Of a stretch of 64,000 bases of DNA, positions 26,640-35,363 are shown piece after piece. The notes under the pieces were generated by a model. It had not been told where the DNA came from. It ran no database searches and saw only the letters and a program-made list of their open reading frames with translations. Made by a program: the position numbers and the translations under genes. Origin of the DNA: Pseudomonas sp. MAG733B (GTDB lineage: Bacteria; Pseudomonadota; Gammaproteobacteria; Pseudomonadales; Pseudomonadaceae); contig NZ_CP145732.1 in the NCBI RefSeq assembly GCF_036884845.1, positions 5,394,001 to 5,458,000 of the forward strand. The letters are read 5' to 3'. Position 1 is the first letter of the stretch, and each line of letters opens with the position of its first letter.

Positions 26640-26982
26640 CTCCTCAGCTCTTCACCACTCAACAGGCCGAGCGTTAGCTCGCCTGCCGCTCTTGATCTTG
26701 ATCCACCCGCCCCATCGGAAGGCTGAGTGGAGGCGTTTATCCGGGGAGTGGCGCGCAGCGCCGTTCGACGCAGTCGAACACGCTGCATGCAGGTCGTCGC
26801 GCAGCAGACCGGAGGGCAGTGTCCCCGGATGAATGCCGGAGCGAAGGAACACCGAGCCTTAGCGAGGGGCCGTACGTAAGGGGCGAGCGTTTTTTTTGCT
26901 TACTTTTTTGAGGCGCTTGTCAAAAAAGTGAGTCGCCGTAAGGGCGAAACCCTAAGCCGCCGTTACAGCAGCAACGGATATG
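26640..26982. repeat. Dispersed multi-hairpin intergenic element of pseudomonads
   Basis: About 340 bp with no credible gene but a chain of perfect short hairpins: CGAGC/GCTCG (26668-26681), GGCGC/GCGCC (26750-26762), GTTCGAC/GTCGAAC (26763-26779), CTGCATGCAG (26783-26792), and a 13-bp inverted repeat CTTACTTTTTTGA/TCAAAAAAGTGAG (26899-26911, 26920-26932). From memory, near-identical sequence recurs between genes in many Pseudomonas genomes, where it is often mis-annotated as small hypothetical proteins. Boundaries are approximate and the function is unknown. Confidence 0.6.
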
Positions 26983-27007
26983 TACACAATCAAAACGCGA
27001 TTTCAGA

Positions 27008-27301
27008 TCAAAGCTCAAACCGCAACTCAGGCCAGATCGGCGAAGTCCCACGCTTCTGCGACTCCAGAATCGCCCGACACAACGAACACAACCGCTGATC
27101 CTGAAACACTCGCCGATCAACACTCGACCAACGCGGCTGCGCAGGCAACAGACTCCCGCACAACGTGCGATCCGCCGAACCACCCAACTCCAGCTGACGA
27201 GTCACCAGATGCACCCGCACTTCCTGGCAGGCGAACAGATCCAGCTGTTCGTCAGGCTCGATCAGTTGATAGGCAAAAAGTGACCAGGCGGGACGCGGCA
27301 T
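27008..27301 (-). CDS. Conserved hypothetical small cysteine-containing protein
   Basis: A 97-residue protein of unknown function. It has no signal peptide or membrane segment. Cysteines occur in LFACQEVRV, RTLCGSLL and RLCSLCRAIL; the CSLC pair with the earlier cysteines could hold a metal, though this is speculative. The ATG at 27301 has TTGGAG six bases upstream, which decides the start over a TTG at 27313. It lies 56 bp beyond the tesA stop, downstream of tesA in the same direction and possibly co-transcribed. I recall a similar small gene beside tesA in PAO1. Confidence 0.7.
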   Translation of the reverse strand: MPRPAWSLFAYQLIEPDEQLDLFACQEVRVHLVTRQLELGGSADRTLCGSLLPAQPRWSSVDRRVFQDQRLCSLCRAILESQKRGTSPIWPELRFEL

Positions 27302-27357
27302 CGGGGGCTCCAAATCGGGGGCGCCACCTTAGCCGAAAGCCTGCCTCTAGAAAAGCG

Positions 27358-27963
27358 TCATAACAGCGGTTTTAGCGTAGGCCAGACATTTTCCAGCAAC
27401 TTGTCCTGAGCCCCGGCCGCCGGGTGTATGCCGTCCGCCTGCATCAGGTCCGGATGACCGCCCACGCCATCGAGAAAAAACGGTACCAGCGGGATTTTCT
27501 TCTCTTCGGCAACGTTGCTGAAGACCTCGGCAAAAGCCTTGGTGTAACGCGCGCCATAATTGGGTGGCAACTGCATGCCGAGCAACAGCACCTTGGCGCC
27601 ACTGGCGCGGGAGCTGTCGATCATCGAAGCAAGATTTTGTTGCAATTGCGTTGGCAGCAATCCGCGCAGCCCGTCATTGCCACCCAATTCGAGGATAACC
27701 AGCTCCGGCTTATGCTCTGCAAGCAGCGCCGGCAGCCGCGCCTGGCCTCCGGCACTGGTGTCGCCGCTGATGGACGCATTGACCACCTTATCGTCGAAAC
27801 CTTCGTGTTTGAGCCGTTGTTCAAGCAACGACACCCACCCCAGCCGGGTATCCAGCCCGAAACCGGCGCTGATACTATCGCCAACGATCAGGACAGTACC
27901 CGCCGCTGCGTTCTGGGCCATGCACATCAAGGCCAGGCCAGCACTCAAAAACCACACACGCAT
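27358..27963 (-). CDS. tesA: Periplasmic arylesterase/lysophospholipase TesA (SGNH family)
   Basis: A multifunctional GDSL esterase acting in the periplasm (thioesterase I/protease I/lysophospholipase L1). The 201-residue precursor has a signal peptide (MRVWFLSAGLALMCMAQNAAA). Block I VGDSIS carries nucleophile Ser30, ISGDTSAGG is the Gly block, GGNDGLRG is the Asn block, and DGIHP supplies Asp177 and His180. The ATG at 27963 has GGAG six bases upstream. Its start lies only 10 bp from the divergent ABC ATPase start, the usual tesA/YbbA arrangement in gammaproteobacteria. Confidence 0.94.
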   Translation of the reverse strand: MRVWFLSAGLALMCMAQNAAAGTVLIVGDSISAGFGLDTRLGWVSLLEQRLKHEGFDDKVVNASISGDTSAGGQARLPALLAEHKPELVILELGGNDGLRGLLPTQLQQNLASMIDSSRASGAKVLLLGMQLPPNYGARYTKAFAEVFSNVAEEKKIPLVPFFLDGVGGHPDLMQADGIHPAAGAQDKLLENVWPTLKPLL

Positions 27964-27973
27964 CGGATTCTCC

Positions 27974-28657
27974 ATGGGCGCAAGCATTCTCACCGCGAAG
28001 AACCTCAGCAAAGTGGTTCCCAGCGCGGAAGGTGAACTGACTATCCTGCACGAACTCAGCCTGGAACTGAACAAGGGCGACAGCCTGGCCATCGTCGGCG
28101 CGTCCGGTTCCGGCAAATCCACCCTGCTCGGCTTGCTCGCCGGCCTCGACCTGCCCAGCAGCGGCGAAGTCACCCTCGCCGGCCAGAGCCTAAGCAATCT
28201 CGATGAAGACCAACGCGCGCGCATCCGCGCCGAGCACGTGGGTTTTGTATTCCAGTCATTCCAGTTGCTCGACAGCCTCAACGCCCTGGAAAACGTCATG
28301 CTGCCGCTGGAACTCGATGGCCGCAAAGACGCCCGTGGCCGTGCCACCGAACTGCTGCAACGGGTCGGCCTCGGTCAGCGCCTGACGCACTCGCCTCGCC
28401 AGCTCTCCGGCGGCGAACAGCAGCGCGTGGCGATTGCCCGGGCGTTTGCCGCCGAGCCCGACGTGTTGTTTGCCGATGAACCGACCGGCAACCTCGACAG
28501 CCACACCGGCGAGCGCATCAGCGATCTGTTGTTCGAACTCAACAAGGAGCGCGGCACGACCCTGGTGCTGGTGACTCACGATGAACGCCTGGCACATCGC
28601 TGCCGGCGCCTGATCCGTCTTGAAGCCGGCCTGCTGGTCGCCCCTCTGGAGCCTTGA
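27974..28657 (+). CDS. ABC transporter ATP-binding protein (YbbA/LolD-like)
   Basis: A 227-residue ATPase of the MacB/LolD class: Walker [10 protein letters not shown] near residues 42-50, the FQSF Q-loop, ABC signature [15 protein letters not shown], Walker [14 protein letters not shown] and H-loop VTHD. It pairs with the FtsX-like permease whose start overlaps its stop by one base. The homologous YbbA-YbbP pair lies beside tesA in E. coli. MacB-type systems are usually mechanotransmitters working on periplasmic substrates, not importers; the substrate is unknown. No clear Shine-Dalgarno precedes the ATG, because the gap to tesA is only 10 bp. Confidence 0.9.
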   Translation: MGASILTAKNLSKVVPSAEGELTILHELSLELNKGDSLAIVGASGSGKSTLLGLLAGLDLPSSGEVTLAGQSLSNLDEDQRARIRAEHVGFVFQSFQLLDSLNALENVMLPLELDGRKDARGRATELLQRVGLGQRLTHSPRQLSGGEQQRVAIARAFAAEPDVLFADEPTGNLDSHTGERISDLLFELNKERGTTLVLVTHDERLAHRCRRLIRLEAGLLVAPLEP

Positions 28658-31161
28658 TGGCACGTCTGCCGCTGTTGCGCCTGTTCAGTCTCGCCATCCG
28701 CCAATTGCTGCGTGATGCGCGCGCCGGTGAATTGCGCGTGTTGTTTTTCGCGTTGCTGGTGGCCGTGGCCGCGAGTACCGCCATCGGCTATTTCGGCGCC
28801 CGCCTCAACGGCGCCATGATGCTGCGCGCCACCGAGTTCCTCGGTGCCGATCTGGTGCTTGAAGGCAGCTCGCCAGCGCGAACCGAGCAGATCAGAAGCG
28901 GCACAGAACTGGGCCTCGAACACGCGCAAGTGGTGGAGTTCTCCAGCGTCATCGCCACCGACAACGGCATTCAACTGTCCAGCATCAAGGCCGCCGATAT
29001 CGTCTACCCGTTGCGCGGCGAACTGAAGAGCGCACCTGCACCCTTCGCCCCGGAAGAGTCCGGTGGCGGGCCGAAACCCGGCGAAGCCTGGGTCGAAGCG
29101 CGGTTGCTGACGGCACTTGACCTGAAGATCGGCGACAGCATCGATGTCGGCATGAAAACCCTGACACTGGCACGCGTGCTGACCTACGAGCCGGACCGTG
29201 CCGGCAACTTCTACAGCCTGACGCCACGGGTGCTGATCAATCTCAGCGATCTTCAAGCCACCGGCGTGGTGCAACCCGGCAGCCGGGTCAGTTACCGCGA
29301 ACTCTGGCGCGGCAACGCCACGGCGCTGGAAACTTATCGCCAATTGATCAAGCCCGGCCTTGCCGCCAATCAGCGTATCCAGGATGCCCGCGATGGCAAT
29401 CGACAGATCGGTGGTGCCTTGGGCAAGGCTGAGCGTTACTTGAACATGGCCAGTCTGGTGGCCGTGTTGCTGGCCGGGGTGGCGGTGGCGTTGTCGGCGA
29501 CGCGCTTCGCCACTCGCCGCTTCGACGCCAGTGCGCTGTTGCGTTGCCTGGGCTTGTCCCGCCGGGAAACCCTGGTGCTGTTCAGTTTGCAACTGACGGT
29601 CCTTGGATTGCTCGCCAGCATCAGCGGTGCCGTCATCGGCTGGCTGGCGCAACTGGGGCTGTTTGCTCTGCTGCATGATTTGCTGCCTAGCGACGTACCA
29701 CCGGGTGGCCTGTTTCCAGCCATCGCCGGGATCGGCACCGGGCTGGTGGCACTGGCCGGTTTTGCCTTGCCGCCGCTGGCGGCGCTGGGTCGGGTGCCAC
29801 CGTTGCGGGTATTGCGCAGGGACCTGCTGCCGATTCCCTCCAGCACCTGGATGGTCTACGGCGCCGCGTTGGGTGCCCTCGGACTGATCATGTGGCGCCT
29901 GAGCCTCGATCTGGTGCTGACCTTCGCCTTGCTTGGCGGCGGCGTCATTGCCGCGCTGGTGTTGGGTGGCTTGCTGTTGCTGCTGCTCAAAAGCCTGCGG
30001 CGCATGCTCGCCCGCGCCTCCTTGCCGTGGCGCCTCGGGTTGGGCCAGCTACTGCGTCATCCGCTGGCCGCTGCCGGGCAGTCACTTGCGTTCGGCCTGA
30101 TCCTGCTGTCGATGGCATTGATCGCCTTGCTCCGTGGCGAATTGCTCGACACCTGGCAAAACCAGCTTCCAAAGAACGCACCCAACTATTTCGCCCTGAA
30201 CATCCTGCCCGCGGACAAGCAAGCCTTTGCCGACCGCCTGATGGAACTGTCGGCGCAATCGGCGCCGCTATACCCCGTGGTGCCGGGGCGACTGATCAGC
30301 ATCAACGGCGAACCGGTGCAGCAAATCGTCACCAAAGAGTCGGCGGGTGACCGGGCGATCCAGCGTGACCTGAGCCTGACCTGGGCAGCGGACCTGCCGG
30401 CGGGCAACAAACTCACTGCGGGCAACTGGTGGCCGGAGCAGACACCGGATGAGATTCCCGGAGTCTCGGTGGAGGGCAAAGTCGCCGAGAGCCTGAAACT
30501 CAAGCTCGGCGACCATCTGGTCTTCACCGTCGGCGGGGCCAATCGAGAGGCGAAAGTCACCAGCTTGCGGGAGATCAACTGGGACAACTTCCAGCCGAAC
30601 TTCTTCATGATTTTCCAGCCAGGCACCTTGAAGGATCTGCCGGCGACTTACCTGACCAGCTTCTATCTGGCGGCGGGTCACGATCAGCAGATTGTCGATC
30701 TGTCACGGTCTTTCCCAGCGGTGACCATCCTGCAAGTCGAAGCGCTGCTGGCGCAGCTGCGCAGCATCCTCGCGCAGGTCACCTTGGCGGTGGAATATGT
30801 GCTGTTGTTTGTATTGGCAGCCGGGATGGCAGTGTTGTTCTCCGGCCTGCAAGCGACGCTGGATGAGCGCATCCGCCAGGGCGCGCTGCTGCGTGCGCTG
30901 GGGGCGGAGCGACAATTGCTGGTGAAGGCGCGGCGGATCGAGTTCGGCTTGCTCGGCGCGGTCAGTGGTTTGTTGGCGGCGATCGGCTCGGAAGTGGTGA
31001 GTCTGGTGCTGTACCGTTATGCGTTTGACCTGCCCTGGCATCCGCATCCGTGGCTGTTGGTGCTGCCGCTGATCGGCGCCGTGCTGATCGGCGGTGCCGG
31101 TGTGTTTGGCACCCGACGCGCCTTGAATGCCAGCCCGCTGACAGTTCTGCGCGAGGGTTGA
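28657..31161 (+). CDS. FtsX-like ABC permease (YbbP type)
   Basis: An 834-residue inner-membrane protein with two FtsX-type modules. TM1 lies near residues 22-45, a periplasmic MacB-like domain follows, then TM clusters at about 260-480, a second periplasmic domain and three C-terminal TM segments. The conserved LLRALGAERQ in the C-terminal module is the typical FtsX coupling helix. It overlaps the ATPase gene by one base (TGATG), so the pair is translationally coupled. It probably couples ATP hydrolysis to a periplasmic action, possibly with TesA or a lipid substrate; that is inference. Confidence 0.9.
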   Translation: MARLPLLRLFSLAIRQLLRDARAGELRVLFFALLVAVAASTAIGYFGARLNGAMMLRATEFLGADLVLEGSSPARTEQIRSGTELGLEHAQVVEFSSVIATDNGIQLSSIKAADIVYPLRGELKSAPAPFAPEESGGGPKPGEAWVEARLLTALDLKIGDSIDVGMKTLTLARVLTYEPDRAGNFYSLTPRVLINLSDLQATGVVQPGSRVSYRELWRGNATALETYRQLIKPGLAANQRIQDARDGNRQIGGALGKAERYLNMASLVAVLLAGVAVALSATRFATRRFDASALLRCLGLSRRETLVLFSLQLTVLGLLASISGAVIGWLAQLGLFALLHDLLPSDVPPGGLFPAIAGIGTGLVALAGFALPPLAALGRVPPLRVLRRDLLPIPSSTWMVYGAALGALGLIMWRLSLDLVLTFALLGGGVIAALVLGGLLLLLLKSLRRMLARASLPWRLGLGQLLRHPLAAAGQSLAFGLILLSMALIALLRGELLDTWQNQLPKNAPNYFALNILPADKQAFADRLMELSAQSAPLYPVVPGRLISINGEPVQQIVTKESAGDRAIQRDLSLTWAADLPAGNKLTAGNWWPEQTPDEIPGVSVEGKVAESLKLKLGDHLVFTVGGANREAKVTSLREINWDNFQPNFFMIFQPGTLKDLPATYLTSFYLAAGHDQQIVDLSRSFPAVTILQVEALLAQLRSILAQVTLAVEYVLLFVLAAGMAVLFSGLQATLDERIRQGALLRALGAERQLLVKARRIEFGLLGAVSGLLAAIGSEVVSLVLYRYAFDLPWHPHPWLLVLPLIGAVLIGGAGVFGTRRALNASPLTVLREG

Positions 31162-31195
31162 TAAACTCAAGCGCTCTTAATCACAAGAAGTCGCC

Positions 31196-31693
31196 ATGAG
31201 CCGCTATCGCCCTCCCCGCACCGCCGGCACCGCGCTGATCACCCCCGAAGGTGAAGCGCGGATGCGCGCCGAGTTTCACGAACTCTGGCACGTCCGCCGA
31301 CCGCAAGTGACACAGTCTGTCAGCGAAGCGGCGGCGCAAGGCGATCGTTCAGAGAACGCCGAATACACCTACGGCAAAAAGATGCTGCGCGAGATCGACA
31401 GTCGCGTGCGTTTTCTCACCAAACGCCTGGAAGCCCTGAAGGTCGTCAGCGAAAAACCCAGCGATCCGAACAAAGTCTATTTTGGCGCGTGGGTCACCAT
31501 CGAAGACGAAGACGGCAAGGAGTCGCGCTATCGCATCGTCGGGCCGGATGAACTGGACCTGAAGCAAGGCCTGATCAGCATCGACTCACCGCTGGCCCGC
31601 GCACTGATCGGCAAGGCACTGGACGCCGAGGTTCGGGTCCAGACGCCTACCGGCGAACAGTGCGTGTATATCGTGGCGATCGATTATCCCTGA
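31196..31693 (+). CDS. greB: Transcription elongation factor GreB
   Basis: GreB stimulates RNA cleavage in backtracked RNA polymerase. The 165-residue protein has the N-terminal coiled coil with the acidic tip segment [22 protein letters not shown] (about residues 48-69) and the C-terminal FKBP-like domain ending [25 protein letters not shown]. The YTYGKK segment marks GreB rather than GreA. It lies 34 bp downstream of the permease gene and may be co-transcribed. A second, shorter Gre-like protein is encoded at 17937. Confidence 0.95.
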   Translation: MSRYRPPRTAGTALITPEGEARMRAEFHELWHVRRPQVTQSVSEAAAQGDRSENAEYTYGKKMLREIDSRVRFLTKRLEALKVVSEKPSDPNKVYFGAWVTIEDEDGKESRYRIVGPDELDLKQGLISIDSPLARALIGKALDAEVRVQTPTGEQCVYIVAIDYP

Positions 31694-31698
31694 ACGCT

Positions 31699-32007
31699 TC
31701 AGCGCCGGGTAATCAGCCCTTGCCGGGCGACGCGGGTCAGTTGCCGGATCATTTCGGGGGCATCTTCAGCGCTGGGCGACTGGATCACTGCCAGGTCGAA
31801 ACTGTCGCCGGCAAAGCGAGCCAGGGATTCGCCGTCTTCAACAAACTGGATCAGGAAGGCTGCCGGACCACCGGTGCGACGTGGCCAGCCATCGAGGTAG
31901 CGCAAGAGCGTCGGCTGATGTTTACCGCCAAGCAGGATTTTTGGATTGCGCTGGGTGAGATGTGCCGTGATCGGCGCGGGACGTATAACGGGGCTTAGTG
32001 CATTCAT
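31699..32007 (-). CDS. Conserved hypothetical protein
   Basis: A 102-residue protein without signal peptide, membrane segment or a motif I recognise. It reads as a compact cytoplasmic protein (NPKILLGGKHQPTLLRYLDGWPRRTGGPAAFLIQFVEDGESLARFAGDSFDLAVIQSPS), with codon use like its neighbours. I chose the ATG at 32007; the seven residues before it look unrelated. It is convergent with greB, the stops five bases apart. The region 32008-32211 to its right has no other gene. Confidence 0.65.
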   Translation of the reverse strand: MNALSPVIRPAPITAHLTQRNPKILLGGKHQPTLLRYLDGWPRRTGGPAAFLIQFVEDGESLARFAGDSFDLAVIQSPSAEDAPEMIRQLTRVARQGLITRR

Positions 32008-32211
32008 CGTGTCGTGTCTCTGCCTCAAAAGTCTGCATGGCAGGTGAGAGGCAACACCGAACCAGCGCTTTAGCGGTATTTCGAAGCCTGTTTCAAGCTT
32101 CTATCGGCAACTGAATGAGTCACCTGGCGCCCCGCAAGTAGCTGTTTAAATCGGCGCATGAGCGGCATCCTAGAGAAGCTGACCGGACAGTGTCAAGAAT
32201 GACGCACAACA

Positions 32212-32239
32212 AAAAAGGCCTGCGCAATGCAGGCCTTTT
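32212..32239. terminator. Terminator after doxX
   Basis: AAAAAGGCCTGC, a GCAA loop and GCAGGCCTTTT form a hairpin; on the minus strand it has a T run (A run at 32210-32216) and lies 16 bases beyond the DoxX stop. Confidence 0.85.
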
Positions 32240-32255
32240 GCTTGAGCCAGAGCGG

Positions 32256-32690
32256 TCAGCCAGCGATGGCACGGTCGGCCGAGAGCTTGCCGGCGCCTTC
32301 GATCAGTACCGCGATGCTGCCACCGAGCAAGGCCAGGGCGAACTCGTAGCCGTTGTTGGCCATGAACAGACCGTTGCTGATGTGCACCGAGAAAATCGCC
32401 ACCAGCGAGAGGAAGGTCAGGCCCAACGCCGCCGGACGAGCCAGCAGGCCAATGATCAATGCCAGACCGGCGAAGAACTCAGTACCGCCCGCCAGCGTCG
32501 CCATCAGGTAGCCCGGCGCCAGGCCGATGCTTTCCATGTACTGCGCGGTGCCGGCCAGACCGTAGCCGCCGAATGCCCCGAAGAGTTTCTGCGAACCGTG
32601 GGCAGCGAAGATGATGCCGACGAAAATTCGCAGAACAGTCAGGCCGTAGCCGGCGCGGGTAAACAGAACCTTGTTGATCAGTGTGCTCAT
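32256..32690 (-). CDS. DoxX family membrane protein
   Basis: A 144-residue inner-membrane protein with four hydrophobic segments (about 17-36, 55-75, 82-102, 117-137) and the DoxX pattern: LTVLRIFVGIIFAAHGSQKLFGAFGG near the N-terminus and GGTEFFAGLALIIGLLARPAALGL. DoxX proteins are linked to thiosulfate:quinone oxidoreductase or to redox stress complexes; most, including this one, have no assigned substrate. It stands alone, with an AT-rich upstream region. Confidence 0.88.
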   Translation of the reverse strand: MSTLINKVLFTRAGYGLTVLRIFVGIIFAAHGSQKLFGAFGGYGLAGTAQYMESIGLAPGYLMATLAGGTEFFAGLALIIGLLARPAALGLTFLSLVAIFSVHISNGLFMANNGYEFALALLGGSIAVLIEGAGKLSADRAIAG

Positions 32691-32793
32691 GCTGTGTCAT
32701 CCATTGTTTGTGTGTGTTGGTTGGCCGCTATATTAATCAGTAAATTTCATGTTAAAAGCGCAAAAAACCCACCTTAACAATCAGTTTATTCGA

Positions 32794-34215
32794 TCACTTA
32801 CGAAGGGCAACTTTTTGCCCCTGGGGCTCCAACGACTCCCGCTCCCGATCGAACGCCAGGTAATACTTGTTCACGCTATTAACATAGCTGACAGGTCCCA
32901 TTCCCACCTGCTCCATGGCGATGCGCTCAACCTGAAAGAACCACTGATTGGGATTCAACCCGCGCCGCCGTGCCTCGGCGCGCATCCCCTGCACCCGCTC
33001 CGGGCCGATGTTGTAGGCCGCCAGCACGAACGCCATGCGCTCGCGCTCGTTGAGTTTGGGGCTGGCGAAGAACTTGCGACGAATCATCGCCAGGTACTTG
33101 GCCCCGGCCTGCACATTGGCATCGAGATCCTGAATATTGCTGACGCCGACTCGCTGCGCCGCGGAAGGCGTGATCTGCATCAGGCCGGTCGGCGCGCCGC
33201 CACTGCGCGCCTTGGGTTGCAGGCCTGACTCCTTGAACGCCAACGCCGCCAGGTTCAGCCAGTCCATGCCTTGGGCGTCGGCATGTTTTTGCAGCACCGG
33301 ACGAAGTTTTTCCAGACGCTGCCGGTCAGCCTTGGCCAAGGGATAGTGCACTTGATAGAGACGCCGATAGATCCGCAGGAAAGCGACGTCCTGATCCGAC
33401 GGTTTTTTGTAACCGGCGAGGAAACGGTCAATGCTGGCCCGCAACATCGAGGCATCGCGGCGCACAAACCAGAACTCCTCGCCCGGCTCGCTGACCAGCA
33501 CCTGCCGGTCGAGACGCAATTTAGGCAGGATCTTGCTCCAGCGCTCGGCAATCGGTTGTTCGACGATGGTCAGGTGAAAAATCCCGCCCTGAACCATTTC
33601 CAGCACGTCCTCGACCGCCAGGCTCGGATCGACCCACTCGATGGTGACCGGTGGCAATTTATGCAGCGCGAGCTTTTGATTGATCTGGCTGACGGCGTCC
33701 CCGGCGGCGCTGCCGGTGGGCAATGCCAGGGTTTTACCCGACAGTTGTTCGAGACGGGTATAGCGCCGTTCGCCCTTGATGCCGACCAGCACCAGCGGGA
33801 TGTTGCTGGCAATCGGCTCACTGGTACTGACGGCGTAACCGGCTCGCAGGTCGAGCAATTCACCCGGCGCCACCAGATCGCCCTCCCCGCGCTGCAACGC
33901 GCCGAGCAACTGATCCTTGGCCTTGGGGATGATCTTGAGGGTGATTTCCTGACCGTCACGGGCGTGACCGTTGAGGTATTGTTCGAAGGCGCGCAACCGA
34001 TGATATTCGACACCGATGGCCTGGCCCTGGACTTCGCCGGAGCTGTTGCGGCTCTGGTTGACCAGCACTCGGAGCACGCGACTGCTGCGGATTTCCGTCA
34101 GGTCCCGGACCTTGGCGGCCGGCACGGCTTGCAGCGGTCCGGGCAGACGCGCGACCGCCGAGACCGGCAGCAGCAGCGAACAGCACAGCAGGAGCAAAAC
34201 CGAGGGACGAATCAT
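32794..34215 (-). CDS. mltF2: Membrane-bound lytic murein transglycosylase MltF2
   Basis: A 473-residue two-domain murein hydrolase. A signal peptide (MIRPSVLLLLCCSLLLPVSAVA) precedes a periplasmic-binding-like module (about 40-280), which in MltF senses muropeptides. The C-terminal lysozyme-like domain has the catalytic Glu329 in AFKESGLQP, then GLMQITPSAAQRVGV and AAYNIGPERV. The order mltF2-tatD-chemoreceptor is one I recall in PAO1, which supports the name. It is divergent from tatD. Confidence 0.9.
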   Translation of the reverse strand: MIRPSVLLLLCCSLLLPVSAVARLPGPLQAVPAAKVRDLTEIRSSRVLRVLVNQSRNSSGEVQGQAIGVEYHRLRAFEQYLNGHARDGQEITLKIIPKAKDQLLGALQRGEGDLVAPGELLDLRAGYAVSTSEPIASNIPLVLVGIKGERRYTRLEQLSGKTLALPTGSAAGDAVSQINQKLALHKLPPVTIEWVDPSLAVEDVLEMVQGGIFHLTIVEQPIAERWSKILPKLRLDRQVLVSEPGEEFWFVRRDASMLRASIDRFLAGYKKPSDQDVAFLRIYRRLYQVHYPLAKADRQRLEKLRPVLQKHADAQGMDWLNLAALAFKESGLQPKARSGGAPTGLMQITPSAAQRVGVSNIQDLDANVQAGAKYLAMIRRKFFASPKLNERERMAFVLAAYNIGPERVQGMRAEARRRGLNPNQWFFQVERIAMEQVGMGPVSYVNSVNKYYLAFDRERESLEPQGQKVALRK

Positions 34216-34450
34216 CCACTCTCCGCAAAGAATTCGGGTTGATCACATGAGTGATTTCATGAAATCACACGACAAAAACAGAGCGCCTGAGCGCTGGCAA
34301 AGTGCGAAAGACTGGCACAGTGATGGCACTCTGACCACCCCACCCAATCCCGCGGAATCAAAAGACAGCTATAACTCGTTGTAGTTCTTGGTTTTTCTTA
34401 TAAATCTACAGCTCTGATATGCTTTCCGGCCTTTGGTCCGAGGTAGCACC

Positions 34451-35260
34451 ATGCAACTCATCGATATCGGCGTCAACCTGACCAACCCCAGTTTTGCCGA
34501 CAAGCATCAGGCTGTACTCGACCGCGCTTATGCCGCCGGCGTCTGCCAATTGGTGCTGACCGGCACCAACGTCGAGGGCAGCGAACAGGCGCTGGAACTG
34601 TGCCAGCAACTGGACGAAAGCGCGCAACGGCTGTTTGCCACCGCCGGCATTCATCCCCATGCGGCCAGCGACTGGAACGCCGACAGCGCCAGTCGACTGC
34701 GCAGCCTGCTCAAGGAATCGAACGTAGTCGCCGTGGGCGAATGCGGCCTGGATTTCAACCGCGATTTCTCGCCGCGCCCGCAACAGGAAAAAGTCCTCGA
34801 AGAGCATCTGGCGCTGGCGGTCGAGTTGCAGATGCCGGTGTTCCTGCACGAGCGTGATGCCAGCCAGCGTCTGCTGGAAATCCTGCGCGACTACCGCGAT
34901 CAATTGCCGGCCGCCGTAGTGCACTGCTTCACCGGGGAAAAATCGGCGCTGTTCAGTTACCTCGATATGGACCTGCACATCGGCATCACCGGCTGGATCT
35001 GCGACGAGCGCCGCGGTACTCATCTGCATCCGCTGGTGAAAGAGATCAAGCGCGGGCGCCTGATGCTCGAAAGCGATGCGCCGTACCTGCTGCCGCGCAG
35101 CCTGCGGCCGAAGCCGAAGAACGGCCGCAATGAGCCGGCGTATCTGACCGAGGTGTTGCGCGAAGTGGCGTTGCATCGCGGGGAGACAGAGGAAGATCTG
35201 GCGGCGCACACGACTGCGTGCGCACGGGCGTTTTATGGTTTGCCCACTATCCCCCTGTAA
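34451..35260 (+). CDS. tatD: TatD-type 3'-5' exonuclease
   Basis: A 269-residue TIM-barrel metal-dependent nuclease acting on DNA 3' ends, linked to H2O2 damage repair. The N-terminus [19 protein letters not shown] corresponds to the E. coli TatD subtype, where the usual HxH is replaced. [41 protein letters not shown] and [13 protein letters not shown] supply the metal and substrate sites. The ATG at 34451 is decided by the family start. It lies between mltF2 (divergent) and the chemoreceptor gene. Confidence 0.93.
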   Translation: MQLIDIGVNLTNPSFADKHQAVLDRAYAAGVCQLVLTGTNVEGSEQALELCQQLDESAQRLFATAGIHPHAASDWNADSASRLRSLLKESNVVAVGECGLDFNRDFSPRPQQEKVLEEHLALAVELQMPVFLHERDASQRLLEILRDYRDQLPAAVVHCFTGEKSALFSYLDMDLHIGITGWICDERRGTHLHPLVKEIKRGRLMLESDAPYLLPRSLRPKPKNGRNEPAYLTEVLREVALHRGETEEDLAAHTTACARAFYGLPTIPL

Positions 35261-35363
35261 ACGCAGCTCGCACACATTGACCTGCATCAAGATTTGAATC
35301 CCTGCATAGCGGCACAATACTGGCACCTTGCCAATACTGTTTCCGCTATCAGAGAAGACCTCC

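Noticed and set aside
26652..26852. 66-residue minus-strand ORF in the dispersed element (MFLRSGIHPGTLPSGLL...)
   Set aside because: It lies wholly within the repeated hairpin element. There is no ribosome site that I trust, and overlapping frames look equally protein-like, so it is most likely a mis-called repeat.
27358..28347. Longer in-frame form of TesA extending to 28347
   Set aside because: The extension is antisense to the ABC ATPase and would hide the signal peptide. The GGAG before 27963 fixes the start.
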